DNA of 11,360 nt from an uncultured Bacteroidales bacterium (GTDB lineage Bacteria; Bacteroidota; Bacteroidia; Bacteroidales; P3). A program made the position numbers and the translations under genes. Positions within the stretch are counted from its first letter, which is position 1, and every line of letters starts with the position of its first letter. The DNA is taken from positions 1-11,360 of the forward strand of contig CAJOQB010000124.1 in assembly GCA_905236405.1 (NCBI GenBank), given 5' to 3'. The notes beneath the pieces were generated by a model that searched no databases, was not told the DNA's origin, and saw only the letters and a list, made by a program, of their open reading frames with translations. Positions 1 through 7,421 of this stretch are shown here, piece by piece.

Positions 1-17
1 ACTCTTTGTTTTACCAT
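1..17 (-). CDS. Start of an unidentified gene leaving the window (5 codons)
   Basis: An ATG on the minus strand at 17-15 opens a frame reading M-V-K-Q-R before the window ends. It lies just after a consensus promoter (91-121) and a short leader with a hairpin and U-tract, which is why I think it is a real start. Five codons cannot identify a product. From memory, some small Bacteroidota GIY-YIG endonuclease genes begin with a similar context, and the next codon begins GT (possible Val, as in a V-Y-I-L-Y start), but this is only a guess. Confidence 0.3.
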
Positions 18-20
18 ATT

Positions 21-49
21 CTAAAAAATAAGCCAACGTTGCCGCTGGC
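21..49 (-). terminator. GNRA-capped hairpin with U-tract in a short leader (possible attenuator)
   Basis: On the minus strand, 49-43 (GCCAGCG) pairs with 38-32 (CGTTGGC) around a GCAA tetraloop: 7 bp with one G-U pair. It is followed at once by TTATTTTTT (31-23). This has the form of an intrinsic terminator, but it sits between a promoter (91-121) and a start codon (17). It would therefore end a transcript of roughly 60 nt or act as an attenuator of the gene to the left. Confidence 0.55.
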
Positions 50-90
50 TGGGTCTCTTTCGGCGAACCTACTTGAGGGGGATTCGACTG

Positions 91-121
91 CAAAAATACA
101 AACTATTTTCCAATTGACAAA
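91..121 (-). promoter_or_regulatory. Bacteroidota consensus promoter, reading left
   Basis: Read on the minus strand, TTTG (121-118), a 19-nt spacer and TATTTTTG (98-91) match the TTTG-N19-TAnnTTTG promoter of Bacteroidota. Initiation would be expected near 84-86. It drives the leader hairpin at 21-49 and whatever gene starts at 17. Confidence 0.7.
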
Positions 122-164
122 GCTTTTCCCGAAAATAATATACAAGTGACTGATAAATAGAATT

Positions 165-201
165 AAAAAACGGTGGATAGATTGTTCTACCACCGTTTTT
201 T
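165..201. terminator. Bidirectional intrinsic terminator
   Basis: CGGTGG (171-176) pairs with CCACCG (190-195). The stem continues inward as TAGA/TCTA (178-181/186-189) with one bulged A and a TTGT loop. An A-run (165-170) and a T-run (196-201) flank the stem, so both directions have a U-tract. It lies about 90 nt beyond the stop of the leftward flippase operon and probably ends that transcript. Confidence 0.8.
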
Positions 202-206
202 AGCAG

Positions 207-221
207 TGGTAGATACTACCA
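207..221. repeat. Small inverted repeat next to the terminator
   Basis: TGGTAG (207-212) and CTACCA (216-221) form a perfect 6-bp stem with a 3-nt loop. In the operon direction this hairpin comes just before the terminator at 165-201. One of its arms (213-206) is also perfectly complementary over 8 nt to a terminator arm (193-186), so the two hairpins can compete. Confidence 0.6.
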
Positions 222-289
222 AAATGCAAATTTAATGGTTAGGGCTCACCTGGGAAGGAGTAGATGATTTTTCTAATGACCAATTTGGG

Positions 290-1597
290 TTAAAGCGTTT
301 TTTCGTACCTCCGCACAAGGGACAGCTGCCACACCAACAAGGCGAGGTTGACCAAGGCACCGCTGCCGGCAAAGAGGAGAATGGCCAAATGAAAACTGCC
401 GTGCACAAGGCCGACACCCAAGGCGACGACACGAAGCACCAACAGGATGACATAGAACCAAAACTCGGTACGCTGACGAGAAAAGATGTTGCTGAGAAAC
501 ATCAGCGAGGTGGCCGACAACATCAACAACACCCAAGGCAACAGACAACGGACATAGGCTCCACAGCCTACCCACTTGGCACCAAAGAGGAACACCATCA
601 GGGGCTCGGCGACAAAAAAGGCGACGACAAAGAGGGGAACGGCGACAAGGTTGACATAAAGAAGGAAACGCCGGATGTCGGAGGCGATGGTCTGCCGCTG
701 CCGCACTTTCTCGGCCAACCGAACATAGAGCAACTTCTCGAAGGCGGTGTTGAAGAGGTTGATGGGACGGAAACAGACGGTGAGGGCCAACGAGAAAAGG
801 CCTATCTCAGTATGGTCGAAATGGGCGGCCAACCACAGGAAAGGGAGGTTGTAGCCCAGGCTGTTGACCAACTCTTTGGGCATGGTGTAACGGGGATAGT
901 TGCTATGGCGTCGAGCGACGGTTCTCAGATGGGTGCCGTCAGTGCGTCGCATCAGGGGGCCGATGCCTGTGGAGAAGGGGGGTCGCCGCAGACGGATGAG
1001 ATAGTTGATATTGCCAGCAGCTTTGCCTATGACGGTGCCCAAGGGCATACCAACAAGGTGGAGGGCAGAGAAGAGGCCCATCACCACTTTGGCCACCACG
1101 CCAGTGGTGGCAGTGACGGCTTCAGAGAGGGCGATGGGGCCGAAACGTTTGGCTCGGTTGAAAAGGAAACTGTATACACGGGTGGTGCCACAGAGGAAAA
1201 CCATGGGGGGGATGAGCATGGCCACGAGGGGATGCTCGCCGACCCAATGTAGGGTGCCGTCGACAGGGAAGAGACAAAGGAGGGTCACCACGCCGAGCAA
1301 CACCACAGAGACGACGGCGTTGAGCCGCAAGGAGAGCCGCGTGATGGCAGCGGCTTCGTCTTCATTGGGAGCCACGACGATAGCCTGCTCATACTTGCAG
1401 GTGGAGAGGATAATCAACACCTCGATATAGGAATAGAAAAGGCTGTAGAGGGTGAAGTCGTCGGGGCTGTAGAGTCGGGTAAGGACAAGGTATGAGAGGA
1501 AGGCGATGGCTTGCCCCCATACGTTGCCCGAGACGAGCTTGGTGCCGTCTTTTACCAGCGTGGGCAGTCGACGTGTGCGATGGTCAGATTTCGCCAT
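290..1597 (-). CDS. Wzx-like oligosaccharide flippase / polysaccharide export membrane protein
   Basis: This 435-residue, highly hydrophobic protein belongs to the polysaccharide-synthesis/MOP-type flippases (COG2244-like), which move lipid-linked oligosaccharides across the inner membrane. Hydrophobic segments run along its whole length, starting near residues 21-41. Family-type features are a Y-E-Q-A-I motif (69-73) followed by an acidic NEDEA stretch, a loop H-S-N-Y-P-R-Y (231-237) before a conserved membrane segment, and F-G-A-K-W (338-342) near the C-terminal helices. The length is normal for a 12-helix member. It is the downstream gene of a two-gene operon: its ATG at 1597 lies inside the end of the VWA-protein gene, giving a 14-nt overlap and suggesting translational coupling. 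No glycosyltransferases are next to it, so its cargo cannot be inferred. A distinct second flippase lies at 8409-9887. Confidence 0.85.
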   Translation of the reverse strand: MAKSDHRTRRLPTLVKDGTKLVSGNVWGQAIAFLSYLVLTRLYSPDDFTLYSLFYSYIEVLIILSTCKYEQAIVVAPNEDEAAAITRLSLRLNAVVSVVLLGVVTLLCLFPVDGTLHWVGEHPLVAMLIPPMVFLCGTTRVYSFLFNRAKRFGPIALSEAVTATTGVVAKVVMGLFSALHLVGMPLGTVIGKAAGNINYLIRLRRPPFSTGIGPLMRRTDGTHLRTVARRHSNYPRYTMPKELVNSLGYNLPFLWLAAHFDHTEIGLFSLALTVCFRPINLFNTAFEKLLYVRLAEKVRQRQTIASDIRRFLLYVNLVAVPLFVVAFFVAEPLMVFLFGAKWVGCGAYVRCLLPWVLLMLSATSLMFLSNIFSRQRTEFWFYVILLVLRVVALGVGLVHGSFHLAILLFAGSGALVNLALLVWQLSLVRRYEKTL

Positions 1598-3662
1598 GGT
1601 ATTTGCGCAGGCCCCATTCGGCTCCCATCAGCAGCAAAAGCAGGAGGAGGAGAAGGGGCAGGTTGAGCAATTCGGTGTAGCGGGTGTTGGAATAGACGAC
1701 GGTCTTGATATCGTCGCGTTGGCGGAGCAGCCGTGGCAAGGCAGAGAGGCTGTCGGGGGATAGCATGACACCGCCGGTGGTCTGCGCGATGGTGTTGAGG
1801 AGGGCATGGTCGGCCACAAGGTTGAGGTCTTCGAGCTGTAGGGCTTCGACGACAAAGGAGCCGGTGGCGGTCAGCTGCCGTCCGTCGTACTGTGTGGTGG
1901 CGGTGTAGCGGTAGGTGGCGGGACGGAGGTGGCCCAAGCCAAGGCTATAGCTGTTACTGGTGCGGCTGAAGAGGTATTCGGCACGTGTGCCGGAGTCGCT
2001 GGCGAGGGTGAGCCGGATGTCGGGAGTGTTGACCAACTCATAGTTGGCGTTGTAGAGCTGGGCGTCGATCTGCACCGTCTCGTTCTCCTGATAGAGCGAC
2101 TTGGTCTCGACATGGAAGCGGTCTTTGTTGACCCGCATGGAGGTGTAGACGACCATCTTGGAGACGAGGGCGTCGAAATCGTCGTGGTTCTGATGCTCCT
2201 GATAGTCGGCCAGTCGCCATCGCCACAAGCCTTCACCAGCAACAAAGCCATAGCGTACATCGCCCTGATTAGTGAAGGCCAGCAGGGGAAGGCCGCTGCC
2301 CACGTTGCCGACGCGAGCGGTGAAGAGGCTCTGGGTGTTGGCGGCGCTACGATAGTCGCCAAAGGGGGCCGTCAGAGGAGGATACTGCTCGATGTGACGT
2401 GCCGTGGCCTCGTCGAGAGCAAAGAGAGAGAAGGCGTTGTTGAAGACGGGAGTCGACTCGTTGGTACGGTCGATTTTGGAGTGTATCTCCAATCCGAGGT
2501 GCAGGCTGTTGAAACGGCCCATGTCGGTCTGGCTGCCCAGCACGAAGAGGATGGGGACGTGGTTTTTCACCGTCTGCTCCACCAAAGGCATACCGCCTGT
2601 CTTGGCCGGCAGCTGATGGAAGACCACAAGGTCGTAGTCGGCCAACGACCCTTTGACATCGCCCATGAGGAAAGCGGTGACCTCGCAGTTGCGGTTGTGG
2701 GCGATGCTCTGCCGCAGGGCGGCAACATCGGGATGGGGTGCGGCGGCCACGATGGCCACCTTCTGCCGTCCGTCGATGACCTCGATGGCCAAGGTGCGGA
2801 CGTTGTTGCGAGAGGAGACCTCCTCCTTGCCTACGGAGAGGGCGACGGTATAGGTCTGGAGCCCCGCTTTGTCGGCCTCAAGGAGTATCTGCTCGGTGGC
2901 ACTGAAGTCGGCATCGGTATAATGGAGTGTCTTAGAGAAGAGGGTGCGGCCTTGATGGCTGACGGTGAGGGTGGCTTGCTCGCCGGCCATGCGATGAGCG
3001 TTGACAGTCACCTCGATGGGGAACTGGTTGCCGAGATAGGCTATCTGGTTGTATCGGACATAGGCCACCGCGGCATCGCGTCGTACGGTGGTATCGCCCA
3101 AAGCGACGGTATAGACGGGGAAAGCGGCGCCGACGGCACTCAAGGGGTTGACGCCTTGGTTGTAGATGCCGTCGCCTGTCAGCACAAGGGCGCCTACATT
3201 GCGACCAGCATAGCGGTTGCCTATCTCTTCGACAAGCTGCGACAGATGGGTGGCACCATCGTCATATGCGGGAGCGTCGCCCTGCCGCACCTCACTGCCA
3301 TAGAGGTAGGTGACCACGTCGTAGTCTTTGCGAAGCTCGTCGAGGGTCTGCTCCATCTGTCGGGCATAGGGGCCTTGGTAATAGGCGGAATCGCCGCCCA
3401 AGAGGATGGACCGCGAGTTGTCCTGCGCCACCACGACGATAGGTTTCTCGTGCTCGCCGGTGGTACGTTTCACCAATGGCGCCAGCAACAGAAAGGCGAT
3501 GAGCGACACGGCGACACACCGCAAGGCGGCCAGTGCCCACGCCCATCCTTTGGGGAACGAGGGCCGCTGCCTGCCCACGAAATAGAGCACCGCAGCATAG
3601 ACAGCGCCCAGCAAAAGGCAGAGCAACAGGAAGGGCCAAGGGTAGTCGGTAGTCAGATGCAT
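1584..3662 (-). CDS. VWA-type (MIDAS) membrane protein with a glutamine-amidotransferase-like middle region
   Basis: A 692-residue membrane protein of a type I recall in Bacteroidota as 'VWA domain-containing protein' of unknown function. Two N-terminal membrane segments (about 9-29 and 42-63) are followed by a von Willebrand factor A-like domain. Its metal site looks complete: D-x-S-x-S at 81-85 (DNSRS), Thr138 in GATHL and Asp164 in LTGDG. A middle alpha/beta region resembles the class I amidotransferase fold, and beta-rich segments precede a C-terminal leucine-rich membrane helix (about 665-685). I prefer the start at 3662 (M-H-L-T-T-D-Y-P), because the first membrane segment follows as in relatives. 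An in-frame ATG at 3704 would add 14 residues. The gene overlaps the downstream flippase by 14 nt. I found no consensus promoter for it in the 3705-3818 gap. MIDAS domains bind a divalent metal and mediate protein contacts; the partner is unknown. Confidence 0.8.
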   Translation of the reverse strand: MHLTTDYPWPFLLLCLLLGAVYAAVLYFVGRQRPSFPKGWAWALAALRCVAVSLIAFLLLAPLVKRTTGEHEKPIVVVAQDNSRSILLGGDSAYYQGPYARQMEQTLDELRKDYDVVTYLYGSEVRQGDAPAYDDGATHLSQLVEEIGNRYAGRNVGALVLTGDGIYNQGVNPLSAVGAAFPVYTVALGDTTVRRDAAVAYVRYNQIAYLGNQFPIEVTVNAHRMAGEQATLTVSHQGRTLFSKTLHYTDADFSATEQILLEADKAGLQTYTVALSVGKEEVSSRNNVRTLAIEVIDGRQKVAIVAAAPHPDVAALRQSIAHNRNCEVTAFLMGDVKGSLADYDLVVFHQLPAKTGGMPLVEQTVKNHVPILFVLGSQTDMGRFNSLHLGLEIHSKIDRTNESTPVFNNAFSLFALDEATARHIEQYPPLTAPFGDYRSAANTQSLFTARVGNVGSGLPLLAFTNQGDVRYGFVAGEGLWRWRLADYQEHQNHDDFDALVSKMVVYTSMRVNKDRFHVETKSLYQENETVQIDAQLYNANYELVNTPDIRLTLASDSGTRAEYLFSRTSNSYSLGLGHLRPATYRYTATTQYDGRQLTATGSFVVEALQLEDLNLVADHALLNTIAQTTGGVMLSPDSLSALPRLLRQRDDIKTVVYSNTRYTELLNLPLLLLLLLLLMGAEWGLRKYHGEI

Positions 3663-3717
3663 ATCACTTGTATCGTTAATGAAAAAGTCAACTATTAACG
3701 CCATAAGAGATTATTTA

Positions 3718-3770
3718 TTGCATTTTCTTTTTGCCACACCACACAAAATGACTATCTTTGCATTTTCTTT
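3718..3770. repeat. 13-bp direct repeat bracketing the DPP11 promoter
   Basis: TTGCATTTTCTTT occurs exactly twice, at 3718-3730 and 3758-3770, with a 40-bp period. The first copy ends at the -33 TTTG and the second begins within the -7 box. It could be a duplicated binding site in this divergent region or the trace of a small duplication. Confidence 0.6.
3730..3760 (+). promoter_or_regulatory. Bacteroidota consensus promoter of the DPP11 gene
   Basis: TTTG (3730-3733), a 19-nt spacer and TATCTTTG (3753-3760) match the Bacteroidota housekeeping promoter exactly. Initiation near 3765-3767 would give an AT-rich leader of about 50 nt before the ATG at 3819. Confidence 0.85.
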
Positions 3771-3818
3771 ACCATAGGACACAAATCAATTAATCTTTAA
3801 CAAAATAAGCATCATACA

Positions 3819-5954
3819 ATGAAAAAATTATTTCTTCTCCTGCTGACAGTCGTGTTGGGAACAGCCGCGATGGCCGACGAAGGCATGTGGATTCCCATGC
3901 TGTTAGGCAAAAACGAGGCGGCCATGCAGAAGGCCGGTATGCGTATCACGGCCAAGGACATCTACGATGTGAACAACGCTTGTCTGAAAGACGCCGTGGT
4001 GCTGTTCGGCGGTGGATGCACGGGCGAGTTTGTCTCCAACGAGGGACTGCTGCTCACCAACCACCACTGCGGCTACTACTACATCACCAGCCACAGCACC
4101 GTGGAACACGACTACCTGACCAATGGGTTCTGGGCCATGAACCGCCAACAGGAACTGCCCTGCCCCGGGTTGAGCGTCACCCGTCTGGTGCGGATGGAAG
4201 ATGTGACCGAGCAGGTGCTCCGCGGCACCGACGACCATATGGCCGACGATGTGCGTGCCAACATCATCGACAAAAACATCAAGTCGGTGGGTGAGGCAGC
4301 CATCCGCGGCACCCACTATTCGTATGTCATCAAGCCTTTCTACTACGGCAACCAATACTTCATGTACATCAACGAGGTCTTCACCGATGTGCGTCTCGTG
4401 GGTGCTCCCCCGTCGAACATCGGCAAGTTTGGCGGCGACACCGACAACTGGATGTGGCCTCGTCACACAGGCGACTTCTCGATGTTCCGCGTCTATGCCG
4501 ACAAAGACGGCAAGCCTGCCCCCTACTCGGCTGACAACGTGCCTTACCGCCCGCTGAAGGCGCTGACCATCTCGCTCAAGGGAGTCGACGAGGGCGACTT
4601 CACCTTTGTCTTCGGCTACCCTGGCACCACCAACCGCTACGTGACCAGCGACGCCGTGGCCATGACGGTGCAGCAGGACGACCCCATCTGCATCGACTTG
4701 CGTGACATCCGCCTGCGCCACTATAAGGCTGCACAGGAGAAAAGTGCCGCACAGCGTCTGCGTTACGCCAGCAAGGTGGCCAGCATCGCCAACGGCTGGA
4801 AGAAATGGCAAGGCGAGATACAAGGTATCGAACGCCTGAAAGGCATCGACCAAAAGCTGGACTTCGAACGTCAGTACCAGCAATGGGCCAACAGCCGTCC
4901 CGAGTATGTCAACGTGCAGGCCAACCTCCACAAACAGTACAACATCCTGCGTCCCATCCGCGAACGGATGGTCTATATGAACGAGGCGGTGATGGCCAGC
5001 GACTTCATGAGCATCGCCTATCAGATGTGGCTCATGGAGGACATCGCCGACAACCCCGTCAAGTTCGATCAAGCCATGAGAAAGCTGGTAAGCCAGACCA
5101 ACAGCTATTACGTCGACTTCGCCAACCATTCGGCAGTGGATCGTGCCATCTTCGTCGAGACCATGATGTATGCCCGTCGCCACGGCATGAAATTCTACAA
5201 GCCCGAGCTGAGCGACGTGCAGTTTGAAGCCGAACTGTACAGCATCTACAGCAAAAGCGTCATCAGCCAACCCAGCAAGATGAGGAAACTGATGCCTGTC
5301 GAGGGCAAGGCAGTCGTTGCCGACAAGGTGGCCAAACAGATGATGGCCGACCCCGCCGTGCAACTGTTCGACGCCGCCTACAAGTATTTCTACGACAGCG
5401 AAGCCACCGCCACCGCACGGAAAGCCCAAGGCGAAATCAACCGTCTGATGCGTATCTATGTCCGCGGCATGATGGAGATGTATCCCGACTCGAACTTCTT
5501 CCCCGACGCCAACCTGACGCTGCGTGTCACCTACGGCCATGTCGACGGGTTCCATCCTCGCGACGGCGTGGTATACAAACCCTACTCGACGTTGGACGGC
5601 ATCATGGAGAAAGAGAACCCCGACATCTACGACTATGTGGTGGAGAAACGGCTCAAACAACTCTATGAGAACAAAGACTACGGTCGCTATGCCAACGCCA
5701 AGGGCGAGATGCCTGTGGCCTTCATCGCCACCAACCACACCACCGGCGGCAACAGCGGCAGCCCCGTGATGAACGCCGACGGCCAGTTAGTGGGCATCAA
5801 CTTCGACCGCTGCTGGGAGGGCACCATGAGCGACCTGCTCTTCGACCCCGACTATTGTCGCAACATCAGCCTCGACATCCGCTACTGCCTCTTCATCATC
5901 GACAAGTTCGCCGGTGCCAAACACTTGGTCAACGAGATGACCATCGTGCAGTAA
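3819..5954 (+). CDS. dpp11: Asp/Glu-specific dipeptidyl-peptidase DPP11 (peptidase family S46)
   Basis: A 711-residue secreted serine exopeptidase that removes N-terminal dipeptides, used by proteolytic Bacteroidales to feed on peptides in the periplasm or at the outer membrane. A signal peptide (M-K-K, then a Leu/Val-rich core, A-M-A at 17-19) is followed by a mature start at Asp20. The S46 catalytic triad is readable: His83 in TNHHCGY, Asp219 in HTGDFS and Ser646 in GGNSGSP. The alpha-helical region of the family lies between Asp219 and Ser646. Specificity: Arg664 in INFDRCW is 18 residues after the catalytic Ser, the same spacing as Ser655/Arg673 in Porphyromonas gingivalis DPP11. That Arg selects acidic P1 residues, whereas DPP7 has Gly there. 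Length matches the roughly 700-720 residues of the family. It appears monocistronic, with its own consensus promoter and a terminator at 5985-6014. Confidence 0.93.
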   Translation: MKKLFLLLLTVVLGTAAMADEGMWIPMLLGKNEAAMQKAGMRITAKDIYDVNNACLKDAVVLFGGGCTGEFVSNEGLLLTNHHCGYYYITSHSTVEHDYLTNGFWAMNRQQELPCPGLSVTRLVRMEDVTEQVLRGTDDHMADDVRANIIDKNIKSVGEAAIRGTHYSYVIKPFYYGNQYFMYINEVFTDVRLVGAPPSNIGKFGGDTDNWMWPRHTGDFSMFRVYADKDGKPAPYSADNVPYRPLKALTISLKGVDEGDFTFVFGYPGTTNRYVTSDAVAMTVQQDDPICIDLRDIRLRHYKAAQEKSAAQRLRYASKVASIANGWKKWQGEIQGIERLKGIDQKLDFERQYQQWANSRPEYVNVQANLHKQYNILRPIRERMVYMNEAVMASDFMSIAYQMWLMEDIADNPVKFDQAMRKLVSQTNSYYVDFANHSAVDRAIFVETMMYARRHGMKFYKPELSDVQFEAELYSIYSKSVISQPSKMRKLMPVEGKAVVADKVAKQMMADPAVQLFDAAYKYFYDSEATATARKAQGEINRLMRIYVRGMMEMYPDSNFFPDANLTLRVTYGHVDGFHPRDGVVYKPYSTLDGIMEKENPDIYDYVVEKRLKQLYENKDYGRYANAKGEMPVAFIATNHTTGGNSGSPVMNADGQLVGINFDRCWEGTMSDLLFDPDYCRNISLDIRYCLFIIDKFAGAKHLVNEMTIVQ

Positions 5955-5984
5955 GCCCACCCTTCTGAAACCCGTACAAAACAA

Positions 5985-6014
5985 CAGCGGCAGCCTCTTC
6001 GGAGACTGCCGCTG
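5985..6014. terminator. UUCG-capped bidirectional terminator between dpp11 and purD
   Basis: CAGCGGCAG (5985-5993) pairs perfectly with CTGCCGCTG (6006-6014). After one C/A mismatch, CTC/GAG closes a TTCG tetraloop. Short T-rich tails follow on both strands (CTTTGTT on plus, TTGTTTTG on minus). It sits between convergent genes, 30 nt after the dpp11 stop and 21 nt beyond the purD stop, so it probably serves both. Confidence 0.8.
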
Positions 6015-6035
6015 CTTTGTTGCCATCCAGATGGA

Positions 6036-7325
6036 TTATTCTATGTATTTGAGCAAGTCCTGCCCAATGTCGCGTCGCATGTATTTGCCGTCCCACTTGA
6101 TGCGGTCGGCGTTCTGATAGCTGGCCAGCAACGCCTGCGGAAGACCGTCGGCCAACGCCGTGACACAGATGACACGGCCACCGTTGGTGAGCACCTCCTT
6201 CTTATCGCCCAGACGGGTGCCGCAGTGGAAGACCAGACAGTCGTCCACCTCGTCGATACCATGGATGACCTTTCCCTTGGCATATTTCTGCGGATAGCCT
6301 TTGGCCACCATCATCACACAGGCAGCGGTACGGCTGTCGATTTCGATGTCGTTCTTCTTGAGCGTCCCATCGCAGGCTTGCGTGAAGAGCTGCACCAAGT
6401 CGGACTTGATGCGGGGCATGACCGACTCGGTTTCGGGATCGCCCATGCGAACGTTGTATTCAATCACGTAGGGGTCGCCGTCGACATTCATCAGCCCCAC
6501 GAAGAGGAAACCGCAATAGGGAATCTTCTCCTTGGCCAGTCCCTTGATGGTGGGGGCGACGATACGCTGCTCGACCTTTTTCATGAACTCCTTGTCGGCA
6601 AAAGGCACAGGGCTGATGGAGCCCATGCCACCGGTGTTGAGGCCAGTGTCGCCTTCGCCCACCCGTTTGTAGTCCTTGGCGCTGGGCAGCATCACATAGT
6701 GTGCACCGTCGGTAAGCACAAAGACCGAGAGCTCGATGCCGCTGAGATACTCCTCGATGACCACACGGCTCGACGCCTTGCCGAACTTGGCATCCTCGAG
6801 CATGGCACGCAGCTCGGCACGAGCCTCCTCCAAGTTGTCGAGGATAAGCACCCCCTTGCCTGCTGCCAAGCCGTCGGCCTTGAGCACATAGGGCGCTTTC
6901 AGCGTGGCCAAGTAGTCGAGTCCCTCCTGAAGGGTGTCGGCGGTGAAGGAACGGTAACGGGCGGTGGGAATCTTGTGACGCTCCATAAAACCCTTGGCAA
7001 AGTCTTTGCTGCCTTCGAGCATGGCACCTTGCCGCGAAGGGCCTAACACTTTCACATGACGCAGCAGGTTATCGTCTTGGAAAGCATCGACAATGCCCTC
7101 CACCAACGGCGCTTCGGGACCAACGACCACCATGGAGATGTCGTTGTTGAAGACAAACTGCTTGACAGCGTCGAACTGGGTGATATCGAGGTCGACATTG
7201 ATGCCGCACTGGTTAGTGCCGGCATTGCCCGGGGCAATGAAGAGGCGTCTGCACTGTTTGCTTTGTGCCAGCTTGTAGGCGATGGCGTGTTCGCGTCCAC
7301 CCGAACCAAGGAGCAGGATATTCAT
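6036..7325 (-). CDS. purD: Phosphoribosylamine--glycine ligase (GAR synthetase)
   Basis: PurD catalyses the second step of de novo purine synthesis: ATP-dependent ligation of glycine to 5-phosphoribosylamine, giving GAR, in the cytosol. The 429-residue length is normal for a monofunctional bacterial PurD. Motifs appear in the expected order: N-terminal G-S-G-G-R-E-H-A (7-14), P-G-N-A-G-T (32-37), G-P-E-A-P-L-V (69-75), the ATP-grasp lysine/glycine segment K-A-D-G-L-A-A-G-K-G-V (149-159), G-D-T-G-L-N-T-G-G-M-G (225-235), and the metal-binding E-Y-N-V-R-M-G-D-P-E (289-298). The ATG at 7325 gives the canonical start M-N-I-L-L-L-G-S-G-G. It is not in a visible pur cluster: convergent with dpp11 and divergent from the radical SAM gene. 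Inverted repeats at 7354-7376 and 7394-7419 lie upstream; I found no clear consensus promoter for it. Confidence 0.97.
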   Translation of the reverse strand: MNILLLGSGGREHAIAYKLAQSKQCRRLFIAPGNAGTNQCGINVDLDITQFDAVKQFVFNNDISMVVVGPEAPLVEGIVDAFQDDNLLRHVKVLGPSRQGAMLEGSKDFAKGFMERHKIPTARYRSFTADTLQEGLDYLATLKAPYVLKADGLAAGKGVLILDNLEEARAELRAMLEDAKFGKASSRVVIEEYLSGIELSVFVLTDGAHYVMLPSAKDYKRVGEGDTGLNTGGMGSISPVPFADKEFMKKVEQRIVAPTIKGLAKEKIPYCGFLFVGLMNVDGDPYVIEYNVRMGDPETESVMPRIKSDLVQLFTQACDGTLKKNDIEIDSRTAACVMMVAKGYPQKYAKGKVIHGIDEVDDCLVFHCGTRLGDKKEVLTNGGRVICVTALADGLPQALLASYQNADRIKWDGKYMRRDIGQDLLKYIE

Positions 7326-7353
7326 GGTATAAGCTTTTTAAATCAAGTGAAAC

Positions 7354-7376
7354 AATAACGTAATGCAGCCGTTATT
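7354..7376. promoter_or_regulatory. Inverted repeat upstream of purD
   Basis: AATAACG (7354-7360) and CGTTATT (7370-7376) form a perfect 7-bp inverted repeat with a 9-nt spacer, 29 nt before the purD start. It could be an operator or a leader hairpin. No known purine regulator site is recognised. Confidence 0.4.
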
Positions 7377-7393
7377 ATTATGGTCACGAATCG

Positions 7394-7419
7394 AAAAAAG
7401 GAGCCGTGTGCCTTTTTTT
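7394..7419. promoter_or_regulatory. A/T-flanked inverted repeat in the purD-radical SAM divergent region
   Basis: AAAAAAGG (7394-7401) and CCTTTTTT (7411-7418) are perfect complements around a 9-nt loop. On the minus strand it looks like a terminator or attenuator hairpin with a T-tract, and could sit in a long purD leader. On the plus strand it covers the place where the -33 box of the radical SAM promoter should be, so an operator role is equally possible. Confidence 0.45.
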
Positions 7420-7421
7420 AG

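Noticed and set aside
61..95. GATTCGAC/GTCGAATCC resembling a tRNA T-arm or tmRNA end
   Set aside because: No acceptor, D or anticodon arm can be built around it on either strand, and it lies where a promoter and leader are better supported.
389..1252. 287-residue plus-strand frame opposite the first flippase
   Set aside because: Composition dominated by G, H, Q, E and D in mirror of a membrane protein; no start signals.
1628..1660. Short tandem-like run of CAG/GAG triplets near the end of the VWA gene
   Set aside because: It simply encodes the leucine-rich C-terminal membrane helix on the opposite strand; no expanded microsatellite.
1929..3698. 589-residue plus-strand open frame opposite the VWA gene
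   Set aside because: It is the mirror of a gene with clear domains. Its translation is low-complexity (many G, V, D, H, L) without motifs or a promoter, as expected for an antisense frame in GC-rich coding DNA.
3903..5738. 611-residue minus-strand open frame opposite dpp11
   Set aside because: It lies opposite an unmistakable S46 peptidase. The translation is rich in H, V, G and D without domain signs, so it is an antisense shadow.
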